Shown here piece after piece: positions 8,843 through 18,524 of a stretch of 64,000 nt of DNA. The DNA lies in NCBI RefSeq assembly GCF_024611995.1, contig NZ_CP102509.1, positions 8,370,001 to 8,434,000 of the forward strand. Reading direction: 5' to 3'. Below the pieces are notes generated by a model. That model was not told where the DNA came from and did no database searches. It was given only the letters and a program-made list of their open reading frames with translations. Position 1 is the first letter of the stretch, and every line of letters starts with the position of its first letter. Position numbers and translations under genes: made by a program. Source of the stretch: Streptomyces sp. NBC_00162 (GTDB lineage: Bacteria > Actinomycetota > Actinomycetes > Streptomycetales > Streptomycetaceae).

Positions 8843-9004
8843 GATGTGGTACTCCCTTGTGCCGTCGAGTCTTGCCGACCAGTCCTGCTGTTGCGTCTTG
8901 CCGTCGAGACGGCTGTCAGCCCGACTGTATGAGCCGCCGTGCCGCGAGGCATCAGCATGGGGCCGACCGGGGTCCGCAGGATGGTCCCGGCTGATGGGCT
9001 AGTT

Positions 9005-9245
9005 GTGATGTGTGGTGGCGGCGACAGGCCACTGCGTGGGTTGCCGCCTCGTGGTCGAGGAAGCGCCGACGCGGGTGCGGACCGTCTCGGGAGCGATCCC
9101 GAGACGGCGCTACGCTTCCGCGACCGAGCGGCCCTCTGCAGATTCGAGGACGATCCGGGACTGCAGAGCCAGTGCCTGAGCGTCGAGCGACGGCGCACCA
9201 ACCCCCGTCCCTCGAGCACGGCCCGCTGGGCTGGAAGCACGAGTC
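9005..9245 (-). mobile_element. IS630-type transposase remnant (N-terminal HTH)
   Basis: Read across three frames on the minus strand, the segment gives QALALQSRIVLESAEGRSVA, a stop, then RRLGIAPETVRTRV and RRFLDHEA. This is the N-terminal helix-turn-helix of an IS630 family transposase with a nonsense codon and at least two frameshifts. The catalytic DDE domain is absent. No terminal repeats could be recognised. Confidence 0.6.
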
Positions 9246-9862
9246 CAGGCTGTGGCGCCGATCCATAGCTGTACTGCGCCCTGTATGTCCGGGGCGCCGC
9301 GCCTGCGACAATCCGCGCGGGCAGGCAGCATGTGAGAAGGATGGTGTCTTTGTGGTGTGTGAGCCGCTAGGGCTGCAGCGGAGCGGCAGCAGTCCGGCTC
9401 CGGCCCTCGGCACCGCCTGTCAGCACACAGCCCCGCGAACACTGATCCGCTCCGACACCGACCCCGAAGCACCCGCCTGTGACCGGCCTCGTCGGACCTG
9501 GTCCAGCACGAGGCAGCCCGCCAGGACGCCGGGGCCGGGACTGGCCGGTGTCAGCGTCGGGCGTCAACCCTCGCCCGCCTGGGGCGTGCGCGGGCGAGGC
9601 CCGGTGACCGGAGCGCTCTGGTGGTAGTGGCACCGGGCCGCCCAACCATCCAATGGGCCGAGGTACGGCGTACGAGCACGCGGCTCCTCTGGTGTCGGCG
9701 ACCCCCTGCTGAACCTGCACGAGGTGTGATCCGCTCCAATCGCATCACCTGATCGCCTCCTCGCGTGCCGCCACGGCTGTGCGTACCACCACTCGGGTGG
9801 TACGGCATCCAGAGCTTCTGGCCGGGATGCAAGGTGGGCCCCTTTCGGTGGATGGTGGGGTC
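9246..9862. other. Gene-free stretch with a terminator hairpin
   Basis: No supported gene. A perfect 10-bp hairpin, CCTCGCCCGC (9569-9578) with GCGGGCGAGG (9590-9599), could terminate transcription from either side. The 3' end carries the leader of the small membrane protein gene at 9863. Confidence 0.5.
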
Positions 9863-10144
9863 ATGAACCATCACCACCAGTCCCACCGGAAGATCGAGAT
9901 CGACACCCGGCTCGTCACGACGGGTGCTGTGCTCACCGCGGCCGGTGCCGCAGTGGCGTGTACCGGCATGGCCATCGCGGCCCTCGCCGTGTTCGCGGCA
10001 GGCCGGCGCATGATCCGCGGGATGGACGTGCCTCCGGCCCATCAGGCGGCCATGAAGTGGAGGCAGGCCAAGGAGGCGTCCAGAGCTGGTATGCAGGCGT
10101 GGCAGTCGGCTTCCGACGCCCCGAATGGCTCGCTCGCCCGATAA
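9863..10144 (+). CDS. Small single-pass membrane protein, unknown function
   Basis: A 93-residue protein from ATG 9863, preceded by GGTGGGG. It opens with a His-rich stretch (NHHHQSHRKIEIDTR), followed by a long hydrophobic helix at about residues 20-50 (LTAAGAAVACTGMAIAALAV) and a basic amphipathic C-terminal region (MKWRQAKEASRAGMQAWQ). The topology suggests a membrane anchor with a cytoplasmic helix. Similar short proteins are common in Streptomyces, without assigned function as far as I know. No operon partner is visible. Confidence 0.65.
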   Translation: MNHHHQSHRKIEIDTRLVTTGAVLTAAGAAVACTGMAIAALAVFAAGRRMIRGMDVPPAHQAAMKWRQAKEASRAGMQAWQSASDAPNGSLAR

Positions 10145-10636
10145 GCGGTCTTGCGTAACAACGGCTAACGCAACGAGCCGGATCGGTGCTGGTCGCCGTA
10201 CCTGGCCGGCTGGTTGATCACGCCGTAGCGGTTCGCGCGGGACTCTTGAGCGGATGCATCGGTGTACCGCTGGAACCGAGGAAAGCCACAGTTCGGCGCC
10301 GGGCCGGGTATGTCCTGGTCGGGCGCCGCTTGGCCCGAGGCCGCGGACGCGGTACTCGAGGTCACCGGCGGAGACGTGCGCGGGGCGGGACGCGGTGCGG
10401 GTGCCGCCGGGGCATGTGGGGGTGGACTGCCCGCCCACCGAACTGTGAGTCGGGGACCAAGTCCCCGTGGGGGACCGCCTCGTCGCCATCGCTGATCTGC
10501 GCTGCTGCGCCCGGCGGCCCTTGCGCCCGGCGCACCGCCGCCTGGGCCGGGCCCGGCGCGCACCGCACGCACCGCAACGCCGCTGGCGGCGGCCCGTGGC
10601 CCGGCCGGGCCGGCGGCCGTTACCGGGGTACCGCGT
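10145..10636. other. Gene-free stretch
   Basis: GC-rich sequence with overlapping open frames on both strands, none with a ribosome site or recognisable motif. It may be the decayed upstream part of the kinase fragment at 10637-10801. Confidence 0.4.
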
Positions 10637-10801
10637 ATGACGCCCGTCCCGCCGCGCCGGCGCCGGCCAGCTGACGGCGTCACCGACGGCGGGCAGGGGT
10701 ACGGCTGGCTGCTGATCAACCGGCTGGCCGACGCGGTGGAGGTCCGGCCGGTCCCCGAGAGCGGCAAGACCGTCCGCGTGCACTTGACCGCCGGCCCCTG
10801 A
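10637..10801 (+). pseudogene. RsbW-like histidine-kinase ATPase, C-terminal fragment
   Basis: A 54-codon frame ending DGGQGYGWLLINRLADAVEV then GKTVRVHLTAGP. This matches the G2 box and final strands of anti-sigma-factor serine kinases (RsbW/HATPase_c). The N box and G1 box are missing, so it cannot bind ATP alone. Compare the intact relative at 42432-42926. Confidence 0.55.
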
Positions 10802-11024
10802 GCAGGCGACGCGCCGGCACGTCGTCCTCACATGCCCGGTGCAGGAAGCCCAACTGATGTGCCGGGAACGGGAACCGGAGCGATCGTGCCGACGTGAACG
10901 TCGGTGACGGGGCTTAGCGTGCCCGGACGGAAGCGGGGGGCCGTTCACGCACGGACGCGTGATCCCGGACACACACATGACGTGTGCCAGGGCAGAGCCC
11001 CACGGCTCGATCCTCAGGGGGATC

Positions 11025-12804
11025 TTGACTACATCGCACCGCACGTCACCGCAGCGCAGACGGCTGCGCGCCCTGGCCGCCGGGAGCGTTCTCGCCCTGG
11101 CCGCCGGCGCTCTGGCCGCCGCACCGAGCGTCGCCGCGCCGAGCCTGGGCGCGCCGAGTATCGCCGCGCCGAGCTTGGCCGTGCCGAGCCCGGCCGTGCC
11201 GGCGCCGGGACCGTCGGCCGTGACCGGAACGGCCGGAGGCCAAGGGCTCCCGACCGTCGTCATGCCGGCCAGGGTCCCGGCCCAGGTGGCCGCTGCCGCC
11301 AAGCCGCGGCACGACGTCGACGGCGACGGCGTCAGTGACATGATCGTCATGGAGTACGACCAGGTCACGGCCGTCTACTTGTCGTCGATCAGGGCCTGGA
11401 GCGACTACACGATCATCAAGACCGATCCGGATCCGGAGGCCTCGTTCAAGGACCTCCTACCGGTGGGCGACGTCGGCGGCACCACCCAGCCCGAACTCCT
11501 CTCTCACCTTCGACGGCGTGCTCACGCTCTACGAGGCGGGCGTGAAGAACACCTCGGCGCCCCTGTGGTCCGGCGGCGGCTGGCAGAAGTACAACCGCCT
11601 CATCGCCACCGGCGACATCACCGGCGACCGCCGCCCCGATCTGCTGGCCCGGGACCCCGCCGGTGACCTGTGGCTGTACACCGGAACCGGGACGGTCAGC
11701 AAGCCCTTCAACTCCCGGGTCAAGGTCGGCTCCGGCTGGGGGATCTACGACCAGGTCGTGGGCGCCAACGACGTCGACGGCGACGGCATCGGCGACGTCC
11801 TCACCCGCAACCTGGCCGGCGAACTGTGGTTCCACAAGGGAGCCGGCAGCGCCACCGCCCCGCTCAAGCCCGCCGTCAAGGTCGGTACCGGCTGGAACAC
11901 GTACAACGTGATCACCGGCTCGGACGACGGCGACGGCGACGGCCGCAGCGACCTGCTCGCCCGCAACCACGACGGCGTGGAGTACTGGTTCAAGTCGATC
12001 GGCGGCGGCAAGTTCGCCGCACCCGCCTACTTCGGCAGCGGCTACGAACTCAACAAGTTCATCGTCGGCGCGGGCACCACATCGCTCTTCGGCAAGGGCC
12101 AGAACGTGATGACCCAGGCCGACAACGTCCTGGTCAAGTACCACGCCCTGGCCAACAGCGCCTACTACTCGCCGCCGTACGAGGTCGGGAAGGAGACGCC
12201 CGGCTCCCGCAACACGTACGCCACAGGCCTCAACAGCCACAACCACGCCAGCTACGTGCAGAACATCGGCACCGACCTCTACGTCCGCGGCGTGAAGGTC
12301 AGTACGTCGTGGAACTACACCATGATGGCCGGCCCCGGCGACCTCACCGGCGACGGGAAGGGCGACCTGGTCAGCCGTGACTCCGCCGGCGTCCTGTGGC
12401 TGCACCCCGGCGACGGCCTGCCGTACACGAAGTTCGGCACGCGCATCAAGGTCGGCACCGGCTGGAACGCCTACAACGCGCTCGTCGGCGCGGGCGACTA
12501 CTCCGGGGACGGGCGGCCCGACCTGCTCGCCCGGGACACCGCCGGCGGTCTCTTCCTCTACAAGGGCACCGGCACGGCCAGCGCGCCGTTCGCCGCCCGG
12601 GAGCAGGTCGGCAGCGGCTTCAACCAGTACGACACGCTGTTCGTCCCGGGTGACATCAACGGCGACAGCAAGGGCGACCTGATGGCCCGACTCCCGGGAG
12701 GCGACGTGTACACGTACACCTCGACGGGCAAGACCGGCACCGCGACCTTCGCCCCCCGGGTGAAGTTCGGCACCGGGTGGAACATCTACAAGAACATGCT
12801 CTGA
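11025..12804 (+). pseudogene. Secreted VCBS/FG-GAP repeat protein, one frameshift
   Basis: TTG 11025, after AGGGGG, starts a signal peptide (basic RRRLRALAAG then a hydrophobic Ala-rich run). A low-complexity AAPSLGAPS repeat follows, then about seven FG-GAP/VCBS repeats with calcium-type Asp loops (DVDGDGVSD, GDITGDRRPDLL, DDGDGDGRSDLL, GDLTGDGKGDLV). Such domains form beta-propellers on secreted proteins and bind ligands or partners. The frame is lost near 11499-11507, in a CT-rich run, and regained one base off as TFDGVLTLYEAGVKN. Repaired, it would be about 590 residues. It ends in a strong terminator. Confidence 0.8.
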
Positions 12805-12834
12805 CCCCCGCGGCCCCGGGCCGCTGAGAGCGAC

Positions 12835-12880
12835 GGCGCGGGTCCGCCCGCCGGCCCTGGCCGGCGAGCGGGCCCGCGCC
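12835..12880 (+). terminator. 20-bp hairpin terminator
   Basis: Positions 12835-12854 pair with 12861-12880, with one G-T pair, one mismatch and a 6-nt loop. It lies 31 bases after the VCBS-protein stop. A very similar hairpin occurs at 25990-26035. Confidence 0.8.
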
Positions 12881-12965
12881 CGAGATCAGCCGCGCCGACC
12901 TCCTCAAAATCTTCCTACGCTCCGACAGCGAACTCGCCGCGCTGCCCACGACCCCGGCGCCTGAC
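12881..12965 (+). pseudogene. CBS/BON-domain protein fragment
   Basis: The plus frame reads EISRADLLKIFLRSDSELAA, closely resembling the linker between CBS and BON domains in Streptomyces CBS-domain proteins. No start and no flanking domain are present. It is a short scar adjacent to the terminator. Confidence 0.4.
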
Positions 12966-13071
12966 GCGTGCCCGCACCACGGTGGCCGGCCCCGCTTCGG
13001 GAGCCGCCCACCGGCGGATCGGCGGTCGATAGGCCGGGCCACGGCCGGGCCGCCGCCTCGATGCTGCGGCG

Positions 13072-13641
13072 GTGACTGCGGCGGTGACCACATCCGCCAG
13101 ACCCTCACGGCGCGGCCTCATAGGCACGGTCCTGCTGGTAGCCATCGTGATCGCGGCCGTCCTCTCCTGGCAGTGGTGGGACCGGTCGCAGGAGGGCGAG
13201 TTCAGCTCCGATCCGAAGTTCTGCGAGCTCGTCGCCTCCGAGACGATCCACCGACTCGTACCCGAGTCGTACGGCGGACGCGAGGACATCGCCTCCTGTA
13301 CATGGGCGGCCCCGTGCGAGAAGGGCAAGTACCGGGCCGGCGTCCACCTCTTCGCGTCCCGTCTCATCGTCGACCTGGCTCGCGAGGACATGCGGGAAAT
13401 GCGCGCCAACGACGAACTGGGCTGGGAGAAGGACACGGTGGAAGATCTGCGACCTCGGCGACGTGGGGTTCCTCCGCTTCCGGCCCCCACCCCCGGCACG
13501 AGCATCACCGCGCAGGTCACCTTCCGCCGCAGCAACCTGGTCGTCTCGCTCGCGTACACCCGCAGCGACGACGACCGACAGGCCGCCCGCGCCGGGGCCA
13601 TCGACGCGGCCCGCGACACCGTTGCCCGCCTCCGGCCCTGA
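13072..13641 (+). CDS. Single-pass membrane protein, paralogue of the 28.0-28.6 kb gene
   Basis: A 189-residue protein with a basic N-terminus and one membrane helix at about residues 15-35 (GLIGTVLLVAIVIAAVLSW). An extracytoplasmic domain follows with a conserved layout: FSSDPKFCELVASETIHRLV, SCTWAAP, then VTFRRSNLVVSLAY. The protein at 28011-28568 has the same order (DPRPCSLVSAETAARLL, YCSWAGP, VFFRRSNVVVAVRY), so the two are paralogues. Between about 13448 and 13497 this copy reads Arg/Pro-rich, while another frame there gives CDLGDVGFLRFRP, matching the paralogue's LSDFGDEAFSRVRY. Two compensating indels are likely. Function unknown. Confidence 0.7.
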   Translation: MTAAVTTSARPSRRGLIGTVLLVAIVIAAVLSWQWWDRSQEGEFSSDPKFCELVASETIHRLVPESYGGREDIASCTWAAPCEKGKYRAGVHLFASRLIVDLAREDMREMRANDELGWEKDTVEDLRPRRRGVPPLPAPTPGTSITAQVTFRRSNLVVSLAYTRSDDDRQAARAGAIDAARDTVARLRP

Positions 13642-13872
13642 CGAATCCCTTGCGTGTGTGAAGGGCCCTCACTGGCGCACCGTCCCTGCCTGCTGTCCAG
13701 CCCGCCGAGCGGGAAAATGCGCCCTCGGTCAGCCCCACCGACGGGCCCGTGCCCCAACAGAGCGGTCATCAGCGGTCAATACGGGTGCAGCAGGACTCGC
13801 ACAACGGTCACTCCAGCAGCCCGAAAGGCCAGGTCAGAGCCCATATCTACTGTCGCGATAAGCCCTCGCTGG
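13642..13872. other. Gene-free stretch between convergent genes
   Basis: Open frames here are short and overlapping, without ribosome sites. I see no clear hairpin. Confidence 0.4.
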
Positions 13873-14349
13873 TCAGGCGTGCTCGTCCGATGGCTGCTGG
13901 GCAGGCTGGACCGACCAGCTTGGCGGCTCGTCCTTGCCTGAGTCCTCGTCGCGCTCCGCCTCGACGGCTGTCGCATGGATCTTGCCCGACGCGTGGTGGA
14001 CCGGCGCGTATACGGCGTAGAGCTGCAGGGTCTCATCACCGATGTTGGTGACGTTGTGCCAAGTGCCGGCGGGCACGAAGATCGCCCAGCCATCCTCGAC
14101 CTCCCGGTCGAAGTCGAGTCGATCCTTCGTGCGACCCATCTGGACGCGGCCCCGGCCTGCGTCGAGTCGTAGGAACTGGTCAGTCTCCGGGTGCGCCTCC
14201 AAGCCGATGTCCTCACCCACCGGGATCGACATGAGGGTCAACTGAAGGTACTTCCCAGACCAGGCGACCGCGCGATAGTCCGTGTTCTCGAGCGTCGCCT
14301 TCTCGAGGTCGAAACTTTGAGGTTCCGGCCCGATGTCCTTGATGGTCAT
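13873..14349 (-). CDS. Cupin domain-containing protein
   Basis: A 158-residue protein with a single conserved beta-barrel. Cupin motif 1 is seen as PVGEDIGLEAHPETDQFLRL, with His and Glu ligand positions, and motif 2 as FVPAGTWHNVTNIG. These coordinate a metal in active members. The C-terminal 30 residues are charged and Gln/Pro-rich. ATG 14349 has GGGAGAGAAG upstream and overlaps the stop of the preceding small frame as ATGA, implying translational coupling. Cupins of this type bind small molecules or act as isomerases or dioxygenases; the substrate cannot be inferred. Confidence 0.85.
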   Translation of the reverse strand: MTIKDIGPEPQSFDLEKATLENTDYRAVAWSGKYLQLTLMSIPVGEDIGLEAHPETDQFLRLDAGRGRVQMGRTKDRLDFDREVEDGWAIFVPAGTWHNVTNIGDETLQLYAVYAPVHHASGKIHATAVEAERDEDSGKDEPPSWSVQPAQQPSDEHA

Positions 14350-14603
14350 ACTTCTCTCCCGGTCAACGAAGGCGGTACGCGGTACACGGTCGCGGTCTTG
14401 CGCCAGCCCACGTCAACAATCTCAGAGCCCTGGGCTCTTCCGGCCAGAGGCACGCGCGCCGCTACCGCACCAACGGCCGCGGCCCCGCTGCCACATTCCA
14501 ACGTGCGTCCGGTCGTGTAGCCGCGCCTGATGCCGGAGATGGTGATCTTGGAGCCGTCGGCTACGGCCTTGTTGGACTTGATGGGCACGGCAGTCTCGGA
14601 CAC
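14346..14603 (-). CDS. Small hypothetical protein coupled to the cupin gene
   Basis: An 85-residue frame from GTG 14603 whose TGA overlaps the cupin ATG; the cupin ribosome site lies in its last codons. The motif GRTLECGSGAAAVGAVAARV resembles the CGxGA active-site loop of diaminopimelate-epimerase-like proteins. The rest is too short for that fold, so it may be a fragment. Third-position GC is lower than its neighbours. Reality as a functional gene is uncertain. Confidence 0.4.
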   Translation of the reverse strand: MSETAVPIKSNKAVADGSKITISGIRRGYTTGRTLECGSGAAAVGAVAARVPLAGRAQGSEIVDVGWRKTATVYRVPPSLTGREV

Positions 14604-14752
14604 TCACCGTTCCCCTGTTCGGCGCCGGTGTGCGGATATTGATCTTGCTGGTGGAGCGTTGCACACCGCCTCGGCGCCGATCCCGCGATAGTCCCCCGGA
14701 ACCCTGCTGCGCGACTACGCGGACGAGATCGACGGGGTACGCGTCATTCACC

Positions 14753-15744
14753 TCATTGACCGCTGCGGATCTCGTCGATGCGCTTCGCCAGATCCTGTGT
14801 CTCCGCGACCAGCCGCCCGTGCGCCTTCTTCTGCTCCTCGGCACCCTGGTCCCTGAACGCCCCGCTGAAGTGGGGTTGGAGCTGGGTCCACCAGCCGTAG
14901 TCCAGCATTGCCCACGCCTGCGGGCAGAGGGGGCGCGGGTCTTCGGGAGATAGCCGCTGTCGACCAGGGACTGCTGGTACTTCTTCGGGTCGCTGCCCTC
15001 CAGGTAGCACAGGAAGTTGAAGGCCCGCTGCTGGGTAACGGGGTGGTCGCTCGACATGCCCTCCAGGGTCGGCGTGCCTTCCTTGCGTGCGATCTCGTCG
15101 AAGAGGATCGCGGCGGCCAGCGACGGGCCCGGCCCGACCTCGTTGACGGTATAGAAGGACGCGAAGCCGTCCGCCGCGTCCTCTTCGAGACCGAGGTTCG
15201 CCAGGAGGAGCTGGCGCTGCAGGGCATGGCCCATCTCGTGGCCGAAGATGAATTCGGTCGACAGCACGGTCAGGTCGTTGGTGTTGTACTCGGACGCGGG
15301 GAACGGGGCGGGCCGTTCGACGGTCTTCACGACGTCGGCGAGGGCCTTCTCGATCTCGGTCAGGAACGGTGGCGGGACGAAGATCGTCCTGCCGTCGGGC
15401 TGGGTGACGGCGTCGGTGACGCCGGGCGGCACGGCGGCGGTGACCTTCACGACCATGTCGTGCGGGAGGGTGAGTGTTCTGTTCACCCAGTCGGCCGTAC
15501 GCTCCAGCACGCGGGAGTTCCGGATCAGTGCCACGGCCTCCCGGTCCGCCGGTTTGACCGTTTGGGCCTCGTAGACGACGGTGACCCTGCCGGAGCGCGC
15601 CGCCTGGGGGCGGGGCCCTGCTCCAGGCCCCCGCCCGGCGTCGCGGGCCTCGCCGCTGCACCCGGTCGAGACGACCCCGGCGAGGAGCAGCACACCTGCC
15701 AGGACGATGCGCGCCCTCTTCGAGCGACCGGCGGTGTTCGGCAT
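14753..15744 (-). pseudogene. DUF4344-like zinc metallopeptidase lipoprotein, one frameshift
   Basis: ATG 15744 begins a lipoprotein signal (VLLLAGVVSTGCSGE, lipobox Cys near residue 28). A peptidase domain follows with the zinc motif HEMGH in STEFIFGHEMGHALQRQLLL, then EEDAADGFASF, where acidic residues may supply the third ligand. This layout matches putative metallopeptidases of the DUF4344 type. At a G run (14929-14933 on the plus strand) the frame shifts; the correct end continues as LCPQAWAMLDYGWWTQLQPH and RIDEIRSG to the stop at 14753. Only one indel is needed for a normal protein of about 330 residues, so a sequencing error is possible. Confidence 0.75.
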
Positions 15745-16193
15745 CCTTGATCGGCTCCCGTCGCGTGTCCCCGTACTGATCCTCCGGCCGTCCGGAGGCT
15801 GGCGCCCGTCGAGCCGCCCGTACGGGGGACCGTTCGCCGTGTGGGCGACAGGCCGCCTGGTTCGACCCGTTCGACAACCGCAGCATCAGGGATCCCCGAC
15901 GCGGCTTCCGGCGGTACAGCGCAGCTCCTCGTGCTGGCCGACTGCGCAGACGCCAGCGCGAGCAGCACCAGCCCTCTCACGGCGCCCAGTCGACGCCTGC
16001 CTCGGCGAGCGCGGTGATGTACGGGAGGAGTGTTTGTGATCAGTGGCCAGTTGGCTGATCTGGGCTGATCGGTTCTGGCTCACCTTCTGTGGTCCTGCTG
16101 GAGCGGTTGTCGGTGCTGGATAACGGCTCGATGCGCACAGGACGATCCTCTACCTTGAGCCGGAGCGGGATGGCGCGCATTCTCGCAGGCTGC
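15745..16193. other. Gene-free stretch upstream of the tRNA-like element
   Basis: No frame with both a start signal and a motif. It holds the leader of the metallopeptidase gene (minus) at its left end. Confidence 0.4.
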
Positions 16194-16312
16194 GGTGCCG
16201 TGGCAGAGCGGCCCATTGCGATCGACGTGGGCGATGTCCCGCTCACGGCGACTGACGGAGACGGGGCGGGCTTGCCCCTATCTGTCCGCGGGTTCAAATC
16301 CCGTCGGCACCG
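16194..16312 (+). tRNA. Atypical tRNA-like element, probably a tRNA pseudogene
   Basis: Acceptor stem GGTGCCG (16194-16200) pairs perfectly with CGGCACC (16305-16311), discriminator G16312, followed by CA. The D arm (16203-16219) has a 3-bp stem and a canonical loop with GG. The T arm is GCGGG, TTCAAAT, CCCGT (16288-16304), fully canonical. The 68 nt between D and T arms exceed the roughly 37 nt of a class II tRNA. They include a long variable-type hairpin (about 16254-16286), but no 7-nt anticodon loop with T33 is obvious; a weak ATCG/CGAT stem would expose GTG. Isotype undetermined. Confidence 0.45.
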
Positions 16313-16840
16313 CAGCCGACCTGGAACTTTGTCCAGCGCACGCACTGCGATGTCGGTCCAGGTCCACAGAAGCTGAGTCAGATCCCACTCTCGTGAACAA
16401 AGCCAGTGGGTGCAGGCGCAGGCGATGAGCAGCGGTGAGCCGTACGTGCTCCGCGTGACCGCCACCTGACCCCGGCCCGCCGCCGGCCGGGCGCCGCGCT
16501 GTCCGCATGGACGTGGACCAAGCAGACCTCGTCGATCCGCAGGGGGTGGATTGGCTGTACACGACGGAGCAGGCGCTGGGTGTCGTCCGAGGATGCCTCC
16601 CCGTCTAATGGTGCAGTCGGGTATGAGAACTCGTCGAAAAGCTCGGTCAGCGCAACGCTCCGATTGGGCGCTCTCGACACATGTTCGTTTGGGTGTCCTG
16701 CGGGGTGCGTATGGGTTCTGTTGCTCTGGTCGTGCGGCGGCGGGCAGGAGTGAGTGCAACCAGAGTTGTGCCCACAGGGGCATAGGGCGTTCGTCGTTGC
16801 GGGGGCGTCTTGTCAGGGCGTCAGCTCGAGCGATCGCTCG
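16313..16840. other. Gene-free stretch
   Basis: No supported gene. A 14-bp perfect palindrome, CGAGCGATCGCTCG, lies near 16827-16840, immediately beside the urease terminator. Confidence 0.4.
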
Positions 16841-16868
16841 CGCCCGCCAGTCGGAGGGCTGGCGGGCG
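16841..16868 (-). terminator. Terminator of the urease operon
   Basis: CGCCCGCCAG (16841-16850) pairs perfectly with CTGGCGGGCG (16859-16868) around an 8-nt loop. It lies just beyond the ureD stop at 16879 on the minus strand. Confidence 0.75.
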
Positions 16869-16878
16869 GTTCGAAGCG

Positions 16879-17760
16879 TCAGGCTGAAGGGGCCACGGAC
16901 CGCCGGGCACGTCTGTCTGCCTCGGCCGCGGATGCCGTGATGGCTGCGGCCGGGCCGTGACCGTCTTCTCCGCGGCAGGGCTCTGCTTCGCGGCGCAGGC
17001 GCTGTGCAGCGCGTTGGCGTCGGTAGTCGCGCATGGCGTCCTCGCGCCAGGCGGCGAAGGTGGGATCGCACAGCTCGTCACGGAACCGGCCGATTCCCAT
17101 CCACCGCAGCACGGCCCCGGACCGGTCCAGGGGAAAGTAGGTCTCTCCGGGTCCGGTGCTGCCCGCGTCCGGTGCCCCGAACGGCTCGGGCGTCCATCCC
17201 AGGGCGGTGACCGTGTCCATGGAACGAAGGCTCCCGAAGACGCCTGGCATCTGACGGGTCTGCCGTCCCAGGTCCAGGTATTCCACCTGCAACGGCCCGG
17301 TGTCGTCGCTCGCGTCCAGGGACGTGGACAGATCCCCGCCCGTCTGCCCGGCGCGCCCCAGCACGACCTTCTCCTGCATCAACACCTTGCCGGTGCCGTG
17401 CAGCCGGAGGTGCGTGCCACGGTGGCTGGCGATCTCGTCCGAGACCACGAACGGCATGCCTGCCCAGGTTAGGACACCTCCGTCGCCCACGTCGGCGTCA
17501 ATGGTCCAGGACGACGGAGCAGCGCCTTCATAGGCGACGGTGCCGGTCGCCTCCACGACGTCGAGCCAGGCACCGGGAGCGACGTTCACCTCGATGCGGA
17601 CGTCGTCACCGGATAGCAGCAGCGCCCGGGTGGCGATCAGGCCCACCCTGGCTCCGTCGGCGTCCTGGTCCATGGTCCGAACAGTCAGGTGCCCGGTCGC
17701 CTGGCGGACGTGGCTGCGGCTTGCACCGGGCGTGATACTCAGGCGGGTCGGGCCGGTCAC
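16879..17760 (-). CDS. ureD: Urease accessory protein UreD
   Basis: A 293-residue UreD/UreH protein, the scaffold that binds apo-urease and recruits UreF and UreG for nickel insertion. Family features visible are the early strand [33 protein letters not shown], and [20 protein letters not shown]. The C-terminal 60 residues (from about 235) are Arg/Ala-rich and unlike the family, so the reading frame may be extended or slightly shifted there. GTG 17760 overlaps the ureG stop by four bases (GTGA). It is the last gene of the operon. Confidence 0.9.
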   Translation of the reverse strand: MTGPTRLSITPGASRSHVRQATGHLTVRTMDQDADGARVGLIATRALLLSGDDVRIEVNVAPGAWLDVVEATGTVAYEGAAPSSWTIDADVGDGGVLTWAGMPFVVSDEIASHRGTHLRLHGTGKVLMQEKVVLGRAGQTGGDLSTSLDASDDTGPLQVEYLDLGRQTRQMPGVFGSLRSMDTVTALGWTPEPFGAPDAGSTGPGETYFPLDRSGAVLRWMGIGRFRDELCDPTFAAWREDAMRDYRRQRAAQRLRREAEPCRGEDGHGPAAAITASAAEADRRARRSVAPSA

Positions 17761-18524
17761 GTGCCTTGCCCGGCTTCCGCTGGAGCGTGGTCGTGCGAGT
17801 GGGTGGTGCCGTCGGCGTGGGTGTGCAGGTGACCGTTCTGGCCGGCGTGGAAGTGCGGGGCCATCGGGCCGGGGTCGACGGGGGTGTGGTCGCCGGTGCG
17901 GTAGTGGGCGAGAGTTTCGCGGACCCAGCCGGTCAGCATCCGGATGGACGCCGCGTCGTGCCGGGACAGTGCGACCACCGGGCCGCCGGCGCGGGCCTCG
18001 CGGCCCTCGCGTGCCATGCGCTCGACGTCCACGCCCACGTGCTCGCCCAGGTCGGTCTTGTTGATCACGAGCAGGTCGGCGCGGGCGATGCCGGGACCGC
18101 CCTTGCGTACGACGTCACCGCCGCCGGCGACGTCCAGGACGAACAGCTGGGCGTCGACCAGCGCAGGGGAGAAGGTCGCGGTGAGGTTGTCGCCGCCGGA
18201 CTCGATGATGACCAGGTCCAGGGAGCCGAAGTCGGCCTCCAGGTCCTCGGCCGCCAGCAGATTGGCGGTCACGTCGTCGCGGATCGCCGTGTGCGGGCAC
18301 GCGCCCGTCTCCACCGGGCGGATCCGCTCGGGGTCCAGCACCCCGGCGCTCTTGAGGAAGCGCGCGTCCTCGTCGGTGTAGATGTCGTTCGTGATGACAC
18401 CCAGGCGCAGTTCACCGGAGAGGGCCTGGCACAGCGTCGCGATCAGCGAGCTCTTGCCGGTGCCGACGGGACCGGCTACGCCCAGGCGCATGGCTCGGGT
18501 GGGGGCGGTGGTGTTCTCAGGCAC
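17757..18524 (-). CDS. ureG: Urease accessory GTPase UreG
   Basis: A 255-residue SIMIBI-class GTPase delivering nickel during urease maturation. P-loop [18 protein letters not shown] lies near residue 15, the metal-binding Cys-Pro-His motif in [13 protein letters not shown], and the Walker B region in [26 protein letters not shown] is the guanine-specificity motif. The C-terminus carries a His-rich tail ([16 protein letters not shown], then HSHDH), which could bind nickel and substitute for the missing UreE. The GTG at 18524 lies inside the last codons of ureF (8-base overlap); an upstream in-frame extension would be unlike the family. Confidence 0.93.
   Translation of the reverse strand: MPENTTAPTRAMRLGVAGPVGTGKSSLIATLCQALSGELRLGVITNDIYTDEDARFLKSAGVLDPERIRPVETGACPHTAIRDDVTANLLAAEDLEADFGSLDLVIIESGGDNLTATFSPALVDAQLFVLDVAGGGDVVRKGGPGIARADLLVINKTDLGEHVGVDVERMAREGREARAGGPVVALSRHDAASIRMLTGWVRETLAHYRTGDHTPVDPGPMAPHFHAGQNGHLHTHADGTTHSHDHAPAEAGQGT

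Noticed and set aside
11125..11215. Degenerate 15-base tandem repeats
   Set aside because: They encode the AAPSLGAPS linker after the signal peptide of the VCBS protein; no spacer structure suggests CRISPR.
9551..11368. 605-codon open frame on the minus strand
   Set aside because: Arg/His/Thr-rich without motifs or start signals; it overlaps the real plus-strand membrane and VCBS genes.
14630..14752. Plus-strand segment reading LLRDYADEIDGVRVIHL
   Set aside because: Too short and without start or context; it is likely chance coding potential in the gap after the metallopeptidase.
16378..16680. 100-codon minus-strand frame in the gap beyond the 3' end of the urease operon
   Set aside because: The first half looks mildly protein-like, but there is no ribosome site, no recognisable domain, and the second half is Arg/Gly-rich noise.
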